Shown here: positions 1 to 10,194 of the stretch, in pieces | Position numbering within the stretch: the first letter of the stretch is position 1 | Layout of the letters: each line of letters begins with the position of its first letter | From: Ligula intestinalis | Taxonomy: Eukaryota; Platyhelminthes; Cestoda; Diphyllobothriidea; Diphyllobothriidae | Length of the DNA stretch: 64,000 nt | Direction: 5' to 3' | Assembly: GCA_036362985.1 (NCBI GenBank) | Contig: JAYGXS010000004.1 | Coordinates: 24,254,284 to 24,318,283, forward strand | Translations under genes and position numbers: made by a program | The notes under the pieces: model-generated | The model's input: the letters and a program-made list of their open reading frames with translations, nothing else | Told to the model about the DNA's origin: nothing | The model's database searches: none

Positions 1-155
1 GTCTAGTTTCGCGAGTGTACGTGTGCTTAAATGTATCTGGAAACTGGGTGCAAGTTCAACCGTGCTCGTGTTTTCGGCCAAGTTAGTCGTAGGAAAGGGG
101 GTGGGGTCGATAAGCGAAGGCTGGCTATGAGGGTAGGGTTTTGTGGAGCAGTCTA

Positions 156-178
156 GGGGAGGGGGAACGGGGAGAGGG
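156..178 (+). other. Potential G-quadruplex in a G-rich tract
   Basis: Four runs of three or more G are separated by spacers of 1, 3 and 3 bases, which fits the standard quadruplex rule. It lies inside a G-rich stretch at about 95-180, just beyond the end of the PLE endonuclease relic. Nothing else recognisable is present in 1-209. Confidence 0.5.
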
Positions 179-209
179 AGAAAAAAATCGTGTGGATGAC
201 TGCATGCTG

Positions 210-518
210 CTAAGTGACCATGAGCCACGACAAGTGTGGGGCTTGCAGAAAGTTCTTTTGTACACGCAACGCGGGCCTCATCAGCCTGATAGCTGTCACT
301 TCTGTTGTTGCTAGCAGGCGCTGACCCAGGGACTTCGGATAATTTGGTGGGACCCTGTAGATTACTCGGAAAGCTTAGTTGGGGTCTACCCGATGTCCGG
401 AATCGGCCATGTGCGCCAGAATAGAGCTGTTTATGCTCCTGATTTCACCTCTTCTCAGCCATGCCGGAAAGTGTTCCTTGATTCTTTTAGATAGGCACCG
501 GCTCGTTCGACCAAGTGA
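210..518 (-). mobile_element. PLE GIY-YIG endonuclease relic (P0)
   Basis: On the minus strand this reads as the back half of a Penelope-like endonuclease domain. It begins just after the YIG position with RTSRCLSKRIKEHFPAWL, then SSILAHMADSGHRVD, AFRVIYRVP and QRLLATTEVTAIRL, and ends at a stop at 210-212. The same blocks occur in the better copy at 49695-50103 (RTSRRL, REHIPAWL, ILAHLV, HRVEAKEAFRVIYKVP, QRLLAMTEVAAIRL), so family membership is secure. One in-frame stop follows HRVDPN, and the IY...YIG start of the domain is missing, so it is inactive. Confidence 0.8.
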
Positions 519-605
519 AAGAGTAAGGCCTGACGAGAATTTGTCGAAAGTAGGCGTATACTCACCAAACTAGACTTCTGAAAACAGAGTACGTTGGAAC
601 AGCTT

Positions 606-1544
606 TTACTATGAGAAAATGAGTTTTACAACAGTTCGGCCAACGGGTAAAACCCAGCTGTGTCCTCAGCCAACCTGTGACAGTGTGTGTCCGCTGCTGG
701 TAAGCCTTGGCTGCGGAATGTGTCCTTTGTCGCATGTGCAGCCAATCAGGTGAAACAGCGCGCATCGATTGGCTTCGAGCTTGTGTGCGCCTCAAGCGGT
801 GAGGCGACTGAGAGCATGCGAAAGGATAACGCGAGATAACCTTTCACACATGCGCGCAAGTCATAGCAGAGGAAGATGCGACGATTCAGCGCAGCAGGGC
901 TCAGCGTGGGCTACTACATTATCATCCCCGTCAAGTACGACTCCCATCGATGTCCACGAGAGCTGTTAGTTGCAGTACGGATATGGTCGCATAGCCACTA
1001 CGAACTTTAAACATGGTGTGCTTTGTGCCCTTATCACCCTCATCTTCGAGTGTCTCGGATGATGGGTTCGAGTGGGAATCCGAACCAGCAAGCTTATAAA
1101 CCTCTTGTTCCAGCAACCGCATCTCCATCTTCTAAACATCCAGTAGACTTAGCCCCTTCCTTACTCATCAGCATTGCGAGGTTGTAGCCGCCAATCTCCG
1201 GGCGCATGTTGTAGCACTGAACCCTTCGCCTATCGTAACTTCTTGCAAGTGTGCACCAGTTTCGTCGACTCCGACTGTCTATATTAGCCAAGCACGTTCA
1301 AGGCTGACTCACACATGACCGTGCGGTGTTCATTCATAATACGTCATATCCGTCATTTTATTAATGCTGCCACTGATATATAAAGCATTATCAATGTGTA
1401 TTGCGAAATTCTATGAGAGCTATGCAATCATTTCCTCAAACCATAGGCAAGAACGTACTTTTCTTCAAACAGGATGAACACAGCATTCAGTTATTATTTT
1501 ACCGACAACACAGACCAACATCACGAAGCTTTTCGGCCTATGTG
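606..1544. other. No gene recognised
   Basis: Short open frames overlap in several frames with no family resemblance, no splice-consistent exon and no repeat shared with the rest of the window. Confidence 0.5.
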
Positions 1545-1554
1545 NNNNNNNNNN
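1545..1554. other. Assembly gap (10 N)
   Basis: Ten undetermined bases. Open frames running across it are artefacts. It directly abuts a SINE copy, so it may be a collapsed repeat junction. Confidence 0.99.
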
Positions 1555-1640
1555 AGTGTAGCAGCGGAAATTGCTGCCACGCTCGAGTTTCGAACTCGCG
1601 TCTCTCCGGCCAGAGGCGAACGCTCTAACGCTCTAACATT
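1555..1640 (-). mobile_element. tRNA-derived SINE head
   Basis: The reverse complement matches the element at 61500-61600: a tRNA-like stretch with a B box (GAGTTCGAAACTC) followed by a shared GTGGC.GCAA body and GCTACACT. Its other end is cut off by the assembly gap. The internal pol III B box and the dispersed copies support a tRNA-derived SINE rather than a tRNA gene, since no acceptor stem can be drawn. Confidence 0.65.
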
Positions 1641-1926
1641 GTTACTAATAGTTGGCGAGTAACATACACAAATAGGCGCTAAAGTACGATTAACTTTTGC
1701 TGGGAACCAATCCATGATCAGTAGCTGACTACGTCGTAGACTCGAAGAAAAATGTGTTCGGAGGGATTCATCGGTATCGAAACGAGTGACCGTCGAATAC
1801 AAAAAGTTCCCCCCAGGTCAGAAATCAGGTAAGACTAACAAGTTTGGCAGTGGGCTGCAAGAAAGGAACTAAACAACGGTTCTGCAGAAACAAGCTGTTC
1901 ACAGTACGGATGCCAGTTGATGTGTG

Positions 1927-2290
1927 TGCGCGGCGCTCCGCACCGTAGACTATACAAATCTACCTACAGAAGGGTATGTTGGACCTCAGGTGAGTTGAAG
2001 TAGACTACCTCCTAACCACCATTCTCATTTCTTCAATGACTTCAAGAAATCTGCATTTTGATAATCAGGTTTTCCACAATACCTTACACGATAATACAGA
2101 TTGGGAAAATCTTAAGATATAAACCGACAACATTTTAAATACAATAAAATAAAAACGCACATAAAAGTTAGTAAATTATATGTCACTGTCAATCCTAATT
2201 CCCCACCCATAAACCTTTTATAACCACCGATTCCGTATGAAAAATGCTGGGACCAGGGATATATGAGGTGCACTACTTAAAATACTGTTG
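1927..2290 (+). repeat. Dispersed repeat H, copy 1
   Basis: About 360 bases align, with moderate divergence, to 32614-32990. Both start with a GCGCGGCGCT.CGC stretch, pass through GAAGTAGAC..C.TCCTAACCA and an A/T-rich block containing AATAAAATAAAAACG, and end near a GGGC.A.ATA.G motif. No coding capacity is visible, so this is a non-autonomous dispersed repeat of unknown class. Confidence 0.7.
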
Positions 2291-3078
2291 CCGTAGCTTG
2301 CGAGCATGCATGACAGCAAGGCTTCGCGGCGAAGGCACGATGATTCATGCGGGGCACTGCAGCGAGTCAGCCATGAACGCACGCGGCTGTACAGAGCTTG
2401 ACAGCGAAGAAAATGTGAGTCAGCGATAGTGGCGCTGATTCGAGGGACGCCAAAAGCGTAGCACTCGTCACAGTGAGGTCCTGTGCGATTCAGCCTACGA
2501 GTGCACGCGTGCTAAAAACCGCGAGAAATGAGACCACAAGTGTCGCGCTCGGATTTGGGTCACTAAAGTCAAACGTTTTCTCTTAGCACAGTGCTCCTTA
2601 ACCTTTTAGCTTGAAATTCAATCAAGCAAGATCATGTTGACTTTGACACTGATTAAAATGTAAGAGCCAACGACTCTCCCCTGTCGGATGCCTTTGCCGC
2701 CTTGAAGAAGCCAGCAGCCTCGACGCTGGTTGGTGAAATTTCGAGTCCTCACCGCGGCCCTGGCTGTAGTGCACAGTCCGTTACGAGACCTCCCCGTTCT
2801 TGTCACAAAACTGTTTCCGGTGAACCCGTTTTAGAACCATCTTTTTTACAAATTAATTCATGCCTTTTCGGTTTGTGCAATACCACCCCCGTGTGCACAC
2901 AGTGAGGACTCAGTAAATCCCCTTGACACTTTTATCCCGTGAAATGTATGCAGATGACACTCGTCTCCGCCTTACATTACTATGCCACCTACCACGTCAT
3001 TACGCCAGCATTACTCACCTATTTGGTGCTCGGATGGGCAACCGCCAATGAAAGCACGCCTAGAGAAGTACGCGAAGC
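2291..3078. other. Upstream region of the secreted-protein gene
   Basis: A GC-richer stretch at about 2300-2560 is followed by unremarkable sequence. No family is recognised. It could contain distal promoter sequence for the gene starting at 3175. Confidence 0.35.
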
Positions 3079-3085
3079 TATAAAT
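3079..3085 (+). promoter_or_regulatory. Candidate TATA box, secreted-protein gene
   Basis: TATAAAT lies 90 bases before the proposed ATG at 3175. Transcription would start near 3110 and give a 5' leader of about 65 bases. A second A/T motif (CATAAATAAG) lies nearer, around 3119. Confidence 0.4.
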
Positions 3086-3174
3086 GTTTGCCTGCCACTG
3101 CGTCGTGCGCCAAACTGCATAAATAAGCAGCAGTCAGATGTGAGAAGCATTGAAAGTTCAACAATCCAGTGGAA

Positions 3175-6100
3175 ATGTGGTGTTGGATTATACCCCTTCT
3201 CGTGATCTTACTTCGCGCTGGCCCTCTCAATGCAGCAACAGGACTGTGTGAAATTGAAACTGACGAAAATGGTAAGTGAAAAAGAAACTGGCTGACAGGT
3301 TTTACAGAAATGCTTTATGAGTACGTGTCCTTATTAAACAAGAGCCCGAGCGAACAACAACAGCGGCTAGTAGTATAGGCAGATTTATATTTCCATTGTG
3401 TGGCTGCTGGTAGGAACTAGGAGCGTGCTCCAAGACAAACAGGGACGAGTGATATCCGTTAGCGATCGGTGAGCTTTCATCCATGCATTTAAATATTCTC
3501 TATCTGAACCGGCAAAACAACGAACCAGTGGCTCCATGGGTAGACTTTTAATACTTGGGAGTGCGAGCGATTTTTGTCCCCTGTCCTGTATGGGCGGCCA
3601 CGTAAGTAAGCAGTAACTATTCTTGGAGTAAATTTCTGTCTGATAGGAGCTACCGACTATCTCAGGCGTCTGGCACATAAATGTAGTTATTTTTCATAAA
3701 TCACACGGTCTGCAGCGATCGTAAAACATAATGCAAGTGCTCCTTTTCACCTTTAGTTGGCTGGTTAAAGCGAATACGATATAAGTCGGCACTCTGTTCT
3801 ACTCCGCTTTTGTGTGTATTGCTTGCTAAACTGGACAAGCAAAGGGACACATGCATCTCCCGTGCCACAATCAGATGGGCAAGGGCCCGCCTGATGTGAT
3901 CATAATTATTTCCGATGGATCATTCAACTACGCTTGCATAAATTAAATGACCGATTGCTCAATACAGCCTTAGCCATCACAATGAATGACCTCACGACGT
4001 CAAACCCGGAATTCACTCTATTTGCTGGCGACTGACTGCTCCTTTGAGTATAATGAGTGCTGCAGAATACATATCAGCAGGCCCGGTCAGCTTGGCCTGG
4101 CCAAGTCCTGTCAGTGGAAAACAAAAGGGACTGGAAAAAAAAGAAATAAAGCGACTCTGTCACCGCAATATAATTGGAGCACAGTACCGTAGCCATCCCT
4201 AAGTTCATCATTTTGGTTGTCGAGTCAGGCTATACCAACTAGCAAGTAGGTAGCGTTGCCGAATTGAGAACCGCCACATTGAGCCTGTGGGGTGGACGGC
4301 AAAGGACATGCTCAAACCACCCAAATGGTCTTTCTGGGATATTCTTGTGATTTCGTCGCAGCGAGTGCGAACCGTTTCTTTTGAGACGAACTCATTTTAG
4401 CTCATTCGAAGGATGATCCTCGTGTAGTAGTGATCAAATACACCTATTTGATGTCCATGTTCAACGTGCACAGGCCAGTATCCACAAACATAAATAATTA
4501 TTGACCGGGCGGACGCACGGTGCACGTGAATCTTTTTAGCGATGGGATATCCTGTCGGATCCATAGAAACATTCTAAGGCTTAAGAAAAACCCACTGAGC
4601 AAACTCGATTCGGACGATAATGTCGTTTTTAATCGGTTTATTCGACAGTAGCCTCGCTCCGAGATTTTCGAAATTGTCTACGTCTCCATCTTGACAACGA
4701 TTAATCATGAGAGGTGCCTTCACCTATTCAGAGGCGCAGCTTGAAAATACTTTTGTTTTCATGGCGTTAATGGACATACTGACTGATTTAGCAACCTTAT
4801 TCACTGGTGATACCACGGGCTGCAGATCATCTAAGCCAGCAAGGTGATATCATCGGCATAGTCCGTATAATATTGTGAAATTTCAGACTGAATACCGAAC
4901 AGTTACGAGAAATTGTTATTGATTAGAACTCGCACAGCAATGGAACGATAGTAGGCCTTGGTCGTGACAAATATTTTTGCTGGTGCATCATCCAGTGCCA
5001 TAATTCACCATAGGGACTCATGACGGATGGAATCGAACGTAGCAGCCAAGTCAATAAAGCAGACAGTCGTCGATTATTCGTAGGCAGGACGAAATGCACA
5101 GATCCACTCTTAACACGGAATTCGGTTTGGTTGGTCTACATTCTTAAGATTAAACTAGGCTTATGCCGTGGTAGCTCTCGCATCTTGTCTTATCTCCCTA
5201 CTTGATGAGGGGTATAAGGGTGTTAAGATCCCAATAATCAGGAACAGTCTCGTCTCTCCATGTATACTCAATCGCCTGATGTTAGCATGATGCCAGATTT
5301 CAACAATTACGTTGCAATCTCTGGGTGCACTGTTGTTGCGTTAAATCTGCGTATCACATCAGCCATTTCTCCTTCAGAATGAGGCTTCCATGACATTGCA
5401 TAGGTTAGAGAACGAGGGCATGACTGGTTGGGTATCGAAGTACTTACGCCAGCACTCTACCTCTTCTGAATTGTCTACAGTAAAGCCGTAATCCGTTTCA
5501 CAAATAGGATCAAATAGTGCGTACAGAGAGACAATAGAGATATTTGTGCGATTACCGCTTATTGTCTTGTTTCCAAGCAAGCAGTGCATCGTTCACTTTT
5601 GCGAAATGGCGATCGCCGCACCGTGTATATCAGAACAGTCGCACAGGCCCCTGTGATACTCGGTGAGGCCTAATTAGCTCCAAGGATCTTTATTGTCTGA
5701 GAGCCCGAGTCATGAATTCAAACTTCAGACAGAAAACAGATATCAAAATTGTACTGATAAGAACTGCGCACCGTCAGCCATTGGACCCCAGGGTCCAGGA
5801 ATGTTCACCCATTCTAGAATTCAATACCAAGGATATATTTCTGGTCACGTAGGCCAGCCAACATACTATCTGCTCGCCCCAGTGGACCAAGGTTATAGAG
5901 GTCATTTGTTTCGTGGACAGTGTAGAATTTTTCATAATACTGCAATCGAAAATATGTTCATGATATTTGCGGGGCTTGTGAGTATGGACATGTCACGAAC
6001 TGCCGTTCGGAGTGTTTGTTCGAGGTTGTTTTCTCTAGAGCTGGAGGTTCAAGAGCCTAACTATAAGGCAGTGGTGGCAAGTAAACTTATTTAATAGCGG

Positions 6101-7818
6101 TTCGCGGTCGCCATGTCATATCTGGCTTTGCGGCCTTTTATAAGGCTTTCAGTATGCCCGACCTCCGCTATCTCGCCGTTAATCAGCGACTGGTTATTCA
6201 TCAGACCCGAGAGTCCTTTGCCGCAGCTAACATTCGCTAAAGTCCGTTCAACTGCTCGTTGCCCAAGGACGCGACGGACAGATAGAAACTAAGATAACGG
6301 AAAATTCTACTTTATGGACCAGCAGCTTCGATAGTTTGAAACAATTCCTGCATTGCCTCAATTATCAGACTATCATTTGAATACTCATACACTTCTGAAG
6401 GCATTTCCTTTACAAAATCTTACGGTACTGAACTTGTTTAATCTCTAAAGGATCAAATTACATTAACTACAACGGCGCTCGAATAAATCTTGTGGATCGA
6501 GATAGTGTGGAGGTGGGCATCGGCGAACACAATGCTTCTACAATCGACATATCCAATATCACTCGCATCATTGTCATCGACGGCAGACGCTACAAACATG
6601 TATCCTTGTAAGTTGCTTATTTAACTTTTGAATTGTGACATACATTAATACCTAAAAAAATAATTGGCCATTATATGCAATGTAGGTATATTGAATCCTG
6701 GGAAGGTTTAAAACTTGCAACGATTTTCTTTTCTAGTGTACGATTTGCGTAAGCCTCGGAAGAAATCTCGGAACACAAAGGAGGAGCCCCACCATTTAAA
6801 CTTTGCCGAGGCGAACCCCAACTGTCCAGCTCATGTCAATGGCACATTTCTTGTCTTGTTTCTAGAATTTCCTAAACATTCTGTTTGGTTTACAAATTCG
6901 AAATTATTCGTAGGCAATTTAAACCTATTTGACATTAAATGACTACGCTTAAAATATGGTGCAAACGGAATTGCCCTTCGGCCGTTTGGCAACAGCAGGC
7001 AAATCAGAGATCTTAGAATGATCACCGACCGCCAAACAGTCGAGTTTTCAGAGAGAATTGAGTAGCTATTGATGTCCCCATTCCTGTTCAAGTTGGCGTA
7101 AGGTGAGGAGATATGATTAAGTCCGATACGACGCGAATGCTAGGGGCCTGAGCGCAGGCTAGTAGTTGCGATCACGTGCTCATCACTTTCATCATAAGTC
7201 TTGAACACATAAGGAGAAATAAGAAGTTCCACTGAGGTGGAAAACAACTTTTTCTATTAATAACAGTGACTTATCATTGGCTACAGGCAAGCAGACACGG
7301 TCTTATCAAGTTCCAAGACAAAAATCAAGGGGAAAAAATTAGCGAATTACTAAGCTGAAGGACTAGATCGTTCAGACACTCAAAACGATTGGAACCTTCT
7401 TAACATAAGTTGATCAGACGACGAGATTCACGCCGGACGTGAAGGGCTGAAACGGTAACTTCGTTTCTTTGGGATGCTAATTCTGGCCCTAGCAACGTGC
7501 TGTAACGTCTTAAAACGTACCACGCGTCATGGGCTACGCCATTTTTTTAAACAGAAATAAGAACCTTTTACATCTGTTGATTTCTCAAATGCAACTCACG
7601 ACCAGTGAGTCTTCTGACTATGACGTAAGTAGTTAGTAAGAGGCCTGATAATGGCAAGGGTGGCAAAGCCATCGCAGGATTAGCAAGGTCATGGACGGGG
7701 CACTTTACCTAGTTTTTGGGAAGAAAATTCTGCGCCCCAGTTCCTGGATAACATCCAAAGGTTGAAAAAGTGCTTGCTAGACAGTAGGACGTTCGATGCC
7801 TATGGCGAGGATGTCTGA
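3175..7818 (+). CDS. Four-exon gene, small secreted protein (unrecognised family)
   Basis: The proposed exons are 3175-3271, 6451-6607, 7555-7624 and 7741-7818 (TGA). Introns are GT-AG: donors GGTAAGTGA, TTGTAAGT and CGTAAGTA, acceptors CTCTAAAG, TTTTTTTAAACAG and GCGCCCCAG. Exon phases fit exactly (1, 2, 0), giving 402 nt or 133 aa with no internal stop. Residues 1-20 form a clean signal peptide (hydrophobic core IIPLLVILL, small residues before the likely cut near LNA/A). The mature part has two N-glycosylation sequons (N60-A-S, N68-I-T), a beta-rich-looking middle, an amphipathic stretch in exon 3, and only two cysteines (C25, and one in KKC of exon 4). A TATA box lies upstream and ATTAAA (7823-7828) just after the stop. 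I do not recognise the family. The last acceptor has a weak pyrimidine tract, so exon 4 is the least certain. Intron 1 holds an antisense RTE relic. Confidence 0.6.
4255..5245 (-). mobile_element. RTE-type LINE relic
   Basis: Read on the minus strand in shifting frames, it gives the order expected of an RTE reverse transcriptase: KTRCESYHGISLI, then IDLAATFDSIRHESLW and KAYYRSIAVRVLI, then the catalytic YADDITLLA (YADD at 4849-4860, a stop just after LLA). These are followed by NAMKTKVFSSC, the C-terminal FDHYYTRIILRMS and VSKETVRTRCDEITRIS, and a decayed FEHVL.RPPHRLNVA. There is no endonuclease domain, so it is 5' truncated. Several frameshifts and stops make it dead. It sits in intron 1 of the secreted-protein gene, antisense to it. 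Confidence 0.85.
5690..6100 (+). pseudogene. Decayed CCCH zinc-finger-like coding fragment
   Basis: A 133-codon open frame runs from 5693 to 6094. Its middle (GPQGPG, GHVGQPTYYLLAPVDQGYR) has the Pro/Gly/Tyr flavour of RNA-binding proteins. From about 5895 the signal moves between frames: RGQCRIFH, then CNRKYVHDICGACEYGH and TNCRSEC. This resembles tandem CCCH fingers disrupted by small indels. It lies inside intron 1 of the secreted-protein gene and has no ATG or splice framework of its own. It could be a retrocopy fragment, or chance. Confidence 0.3.
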
Positions 7819-7822
7819 TCTA

Positions 7823-7828
7823 ATTAAA
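7823..7828 (+). promoter_or_regulatory. Poly(A) signal variant ATTAAA
   Basis: ATTAAA lies 4 bases after the TGA of the four-exon secreted-protein gene, which implies a very short 3' UTR. NAA50, about 1.4 kb away, is similarly compact. Confidence 0.35.
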
Positions 7829-9060
7829 TCCCAAGCTAGCAAGGCTTACCTTAGGATCTTTATCGTACTTCCTTTGCACCAATTTAACACAAATTTTAAC
7901 TAACTACTACGACTATTCCTTCTTAAGGTGTTAAGTTAAACGAATGGGCATGCTTATATTAAAGAGTTGATCGGGTTGATTGCTTGATTAGCGAGTGAAA
8001 TGGATGCATGGACTTCTCACTACCTCTCCAGCAATTCTGGCAGTGAGTTCAATCTTAATAGTCAGATCAGTCCGTGAGTGCATCTGACACGAACTTGTTT
8101 ATTACCATTGCGTTTGAAGTAGTGGTCAAAAGTGGTCATAGAAGGTACAAACTACCGTTTTTGGGATCGTCTTTAAACCACAATAAAACTTCATCATTTT
8201 CTATGCATTCTATTGATGTCTACCACTGCTTAGCGAGGATCTCGAGACTAAGCCTCCTTTTCAGATGTCATGGGCAAGTCTACCATTGTTTAATTTGGCG
8301 TAAAGGGTGATGACTCCAGAGAATTGTCGAATTGACATAATTTAATCGAAATATCTGGAGCGAAAACTGCCTATTGGGGTTTTATGCAACTGCCAATGAG
8401 CTAAATACTGAGTATTCGAAAGCAGACTGTCAAATATTTCAAGTTTTTACAAGTCACTTTTGCATGCACGGATGACAGTGCCGTCGAAAAAAACGGGTTT
8501 CTAGCCATCTGGTATGGTAGATCAATTTTATAATTGACGAAAATAGCATATAAAGGATGCAGTTAAAGAGGTTGACTATGGTTCTCGGAAAGTACGCCAG
8601 CAAAGTACGGTGGGCAATTGTGAACTAAGAGCATTGAAAAACTTATGAGTAGGTGGTCACAGACCATACACAAACATTACAACCAAGAGTTAGCGCTGAA
8701 ATTTCAATCTAAAAATATCGCAAAGAAATCGTGATTGCAGCAAGTAATATCTGTTGTCGGACAAAGGTTTACCTTCGACTGCGGACTTGCGAATAAAGGT
8801 GCCACCTTATATATGGTGGTGGAGCTTCGACACTTTAGGCATCCTAAAACCGCTTACTAGCGGGAATGAGGTCGAATTGTTTCTAGCTATAATATAAATG
8901 GCAGAATAAACAAACGAAGGGCAACTGCTAGGTGAAATCGAAGAGACATATGCGGCGAGTACAGAGGTCACCTTAAATATGGCCACCCAATCCACGAGGA
9001 AAAGGATGAGACTAGTGGCAGTGTCAGCAATATGACTTTAAAAGGGACCACATTAAACCA
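7829..9060. other. Intergenic, no gene recognised
   Basis: Between the convergent ends of the secreted-protein gene and NAA50. No transposon protein, repeat copy or phase-consistent exon was found. The short open frames at 8074-8310 and 8807-8995 show no family resemblance. Confidence 0.4.
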
Positions 9061-9174
9061 AAGTTCAGTGATCAAATCGGCTAAAGAGTTCTATCTTTTG
9101 CTAAGCCACCACATCAAAAAGTGCGAAACCATATAGACGAGGACACCACCAAAACGGAGCCGTATACAAAATAA

Positions 9175-9180
9175 TTTATT
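9175..9180 (-). promoter_or_regulatory. AATAAA overlapping the NAA50 stop codon
   Basis: On the minus strand the last codons read GAA TAA AT, so the TAA stop lies inside a perfect AATAAA hexamer. If this is the signal used, the 3' UTR is only about 10-30 bases long. Confidence 0.5.
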
Positions 9181-9739
9181 CAGAATCCGAAGAACTAACG
9201 GGTTCCGAATGGTCTATTTCCTTTTCAAGAATGAACGCATCTTGTGGCGATAGTCTGTGGTAGTACGATTCGACGCGTCCGGTGACCTCAAATCCAAACT
9301 TCTGATAAAATTTGATAGCTTCTTCGTTCTCGATATGAACATGCAAATAGGCACTTTTAATTTGATTGTTTTTTCTGCATTGGTGCAAGACGTGCTTCAA
9401 AAGCATAGATCCGATGCCATGCCTACGATAGGGCGCCAAACATCCGAGGGTCATGATGTAACATTTCTTTGAAGTAGAGTTGTCATTACCGGTCGGACTC
9501 TCGATCCTGTAGCATACAGCACCGACAACAATATCATTAAAATAAGCTAGACGGCAGAATTTTGGCCTTTTCAGTAGGTCCGTGTAAAATTTCTCTGTAT
9601 AAAGAACAGGGAAGACCGTGCGATTAATGATTCTCAATTGTTTTATGTTGTGTGGCGTCAGTTCTCCCAACTCCAACCGAACATATTTTGAGTTTGGCTT
9701 CTGCACCTCTCCATTATTTGATTTCTCTACCAACGACAT
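9176..9739 (-). CDS. naa50: N-alpha-acetyltransferase 50 (GNAT family)
   Basis: NAA50 transfers acetyl from acetyl-CoA to protein N-termini starting with Met plus a hydrophobic residue. It associates with the ribosome-bound NatA complex and supports sister-chromatid cohesion. This 187-aa protein is intact in one exon. An N-terminal extension (1-20) precedes the conserved start RLELGELTPHNIKQL (21-35). The peptide pocket F43-P44-V45-x-Y47 is kept, as are YIMTLGCLAPYRR (94-106), the acetyl-CoA loop RRHGIG (105-110), catalytic-type Y94 and H133 (YLHVHI), and the C-terminal YYHRLSP (159-165). An acidic Ser-rich tail ends the protein. It is slightly longer than the roughly 170-aa animal orthologues. 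An in-frame TAG directly precedes the ATG, which fixes the start. It is the clearest functional host gene here. Lack of introns could be native or reflect a retrocopy. Confidence 0.95.
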   Translation of the reverse strand: MSLVEKSNNGEVQKPNSKYVRLELGELTPHNIKQLRIINRTVFPVLYTEKFYTDLLKRPKFCRLAYFNDIVVGAVCYRIESPTGNDNSTSKKCYIMTLGCLAPYRRHGIGSMLLKHVLHQCRKNNQIKSAYLHVHIENEEAIKFYQKFGFEVTGRVESYYHRLSPQDAFILEKEIDHSEPVSSSDSE

Positions 9740-10194
9740 CTACTCGAAAAAATGTCTTAAAGCGATGAAAAATTACCTCGGACGATGGCATTCCAGGACA
9801 AACAGCAACACAACTCGAGGCTTAATATACTGCGCTCGCAACCATTAAACCAAGAGGGCAAACTGCATATAATAATAAAAACAAATAAATCAATAAAGGT
9901 GGCCTGAGTATGTTTGAATATGTGAAATTCACAGTTGGTAAGATACATGCATGAACGATAAACTGGAAAGTCTATTCTAGTGACTAAAGACCTACGGAAT
10001 TCCATATATATAGTTTCCTTTATCATGAGGGTCTGATCGATAGCAGTCTGCATAGGCTCACTTTAACATATTTGGAGAAGCCTGTTAAAAAGATTCTAAT
10101 GATGATAATTGACAAAGAGTGATGGAACAACTCAGAAGAATAAACGGCGTCCACTAATATAAAGACTTTTGAATGAATTGATTCATAGATGCCT
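9740..10194. other. NAA50 upstream region
   Basis: A/T-rich sequence upstream of NAA50 (minus strand), with no repeat copy or upstream exon recognised. It presumably contains the NAA50 promoter. No convincing TATA box was picked out. Confidence 0.35.

Noticed and set aside
1401..1802. ORFs running across the N gap
   Set aside because: They depend on undetermined bases and overlap a SINE copy.
2939..3205. 88-codon ORF with a hydrophobic stretch
   Set aside because: It overlaps the first exon of the four-exon gene in another frame. The exon at 3175 has a better signal peptide, TATA spacing and splice donor.
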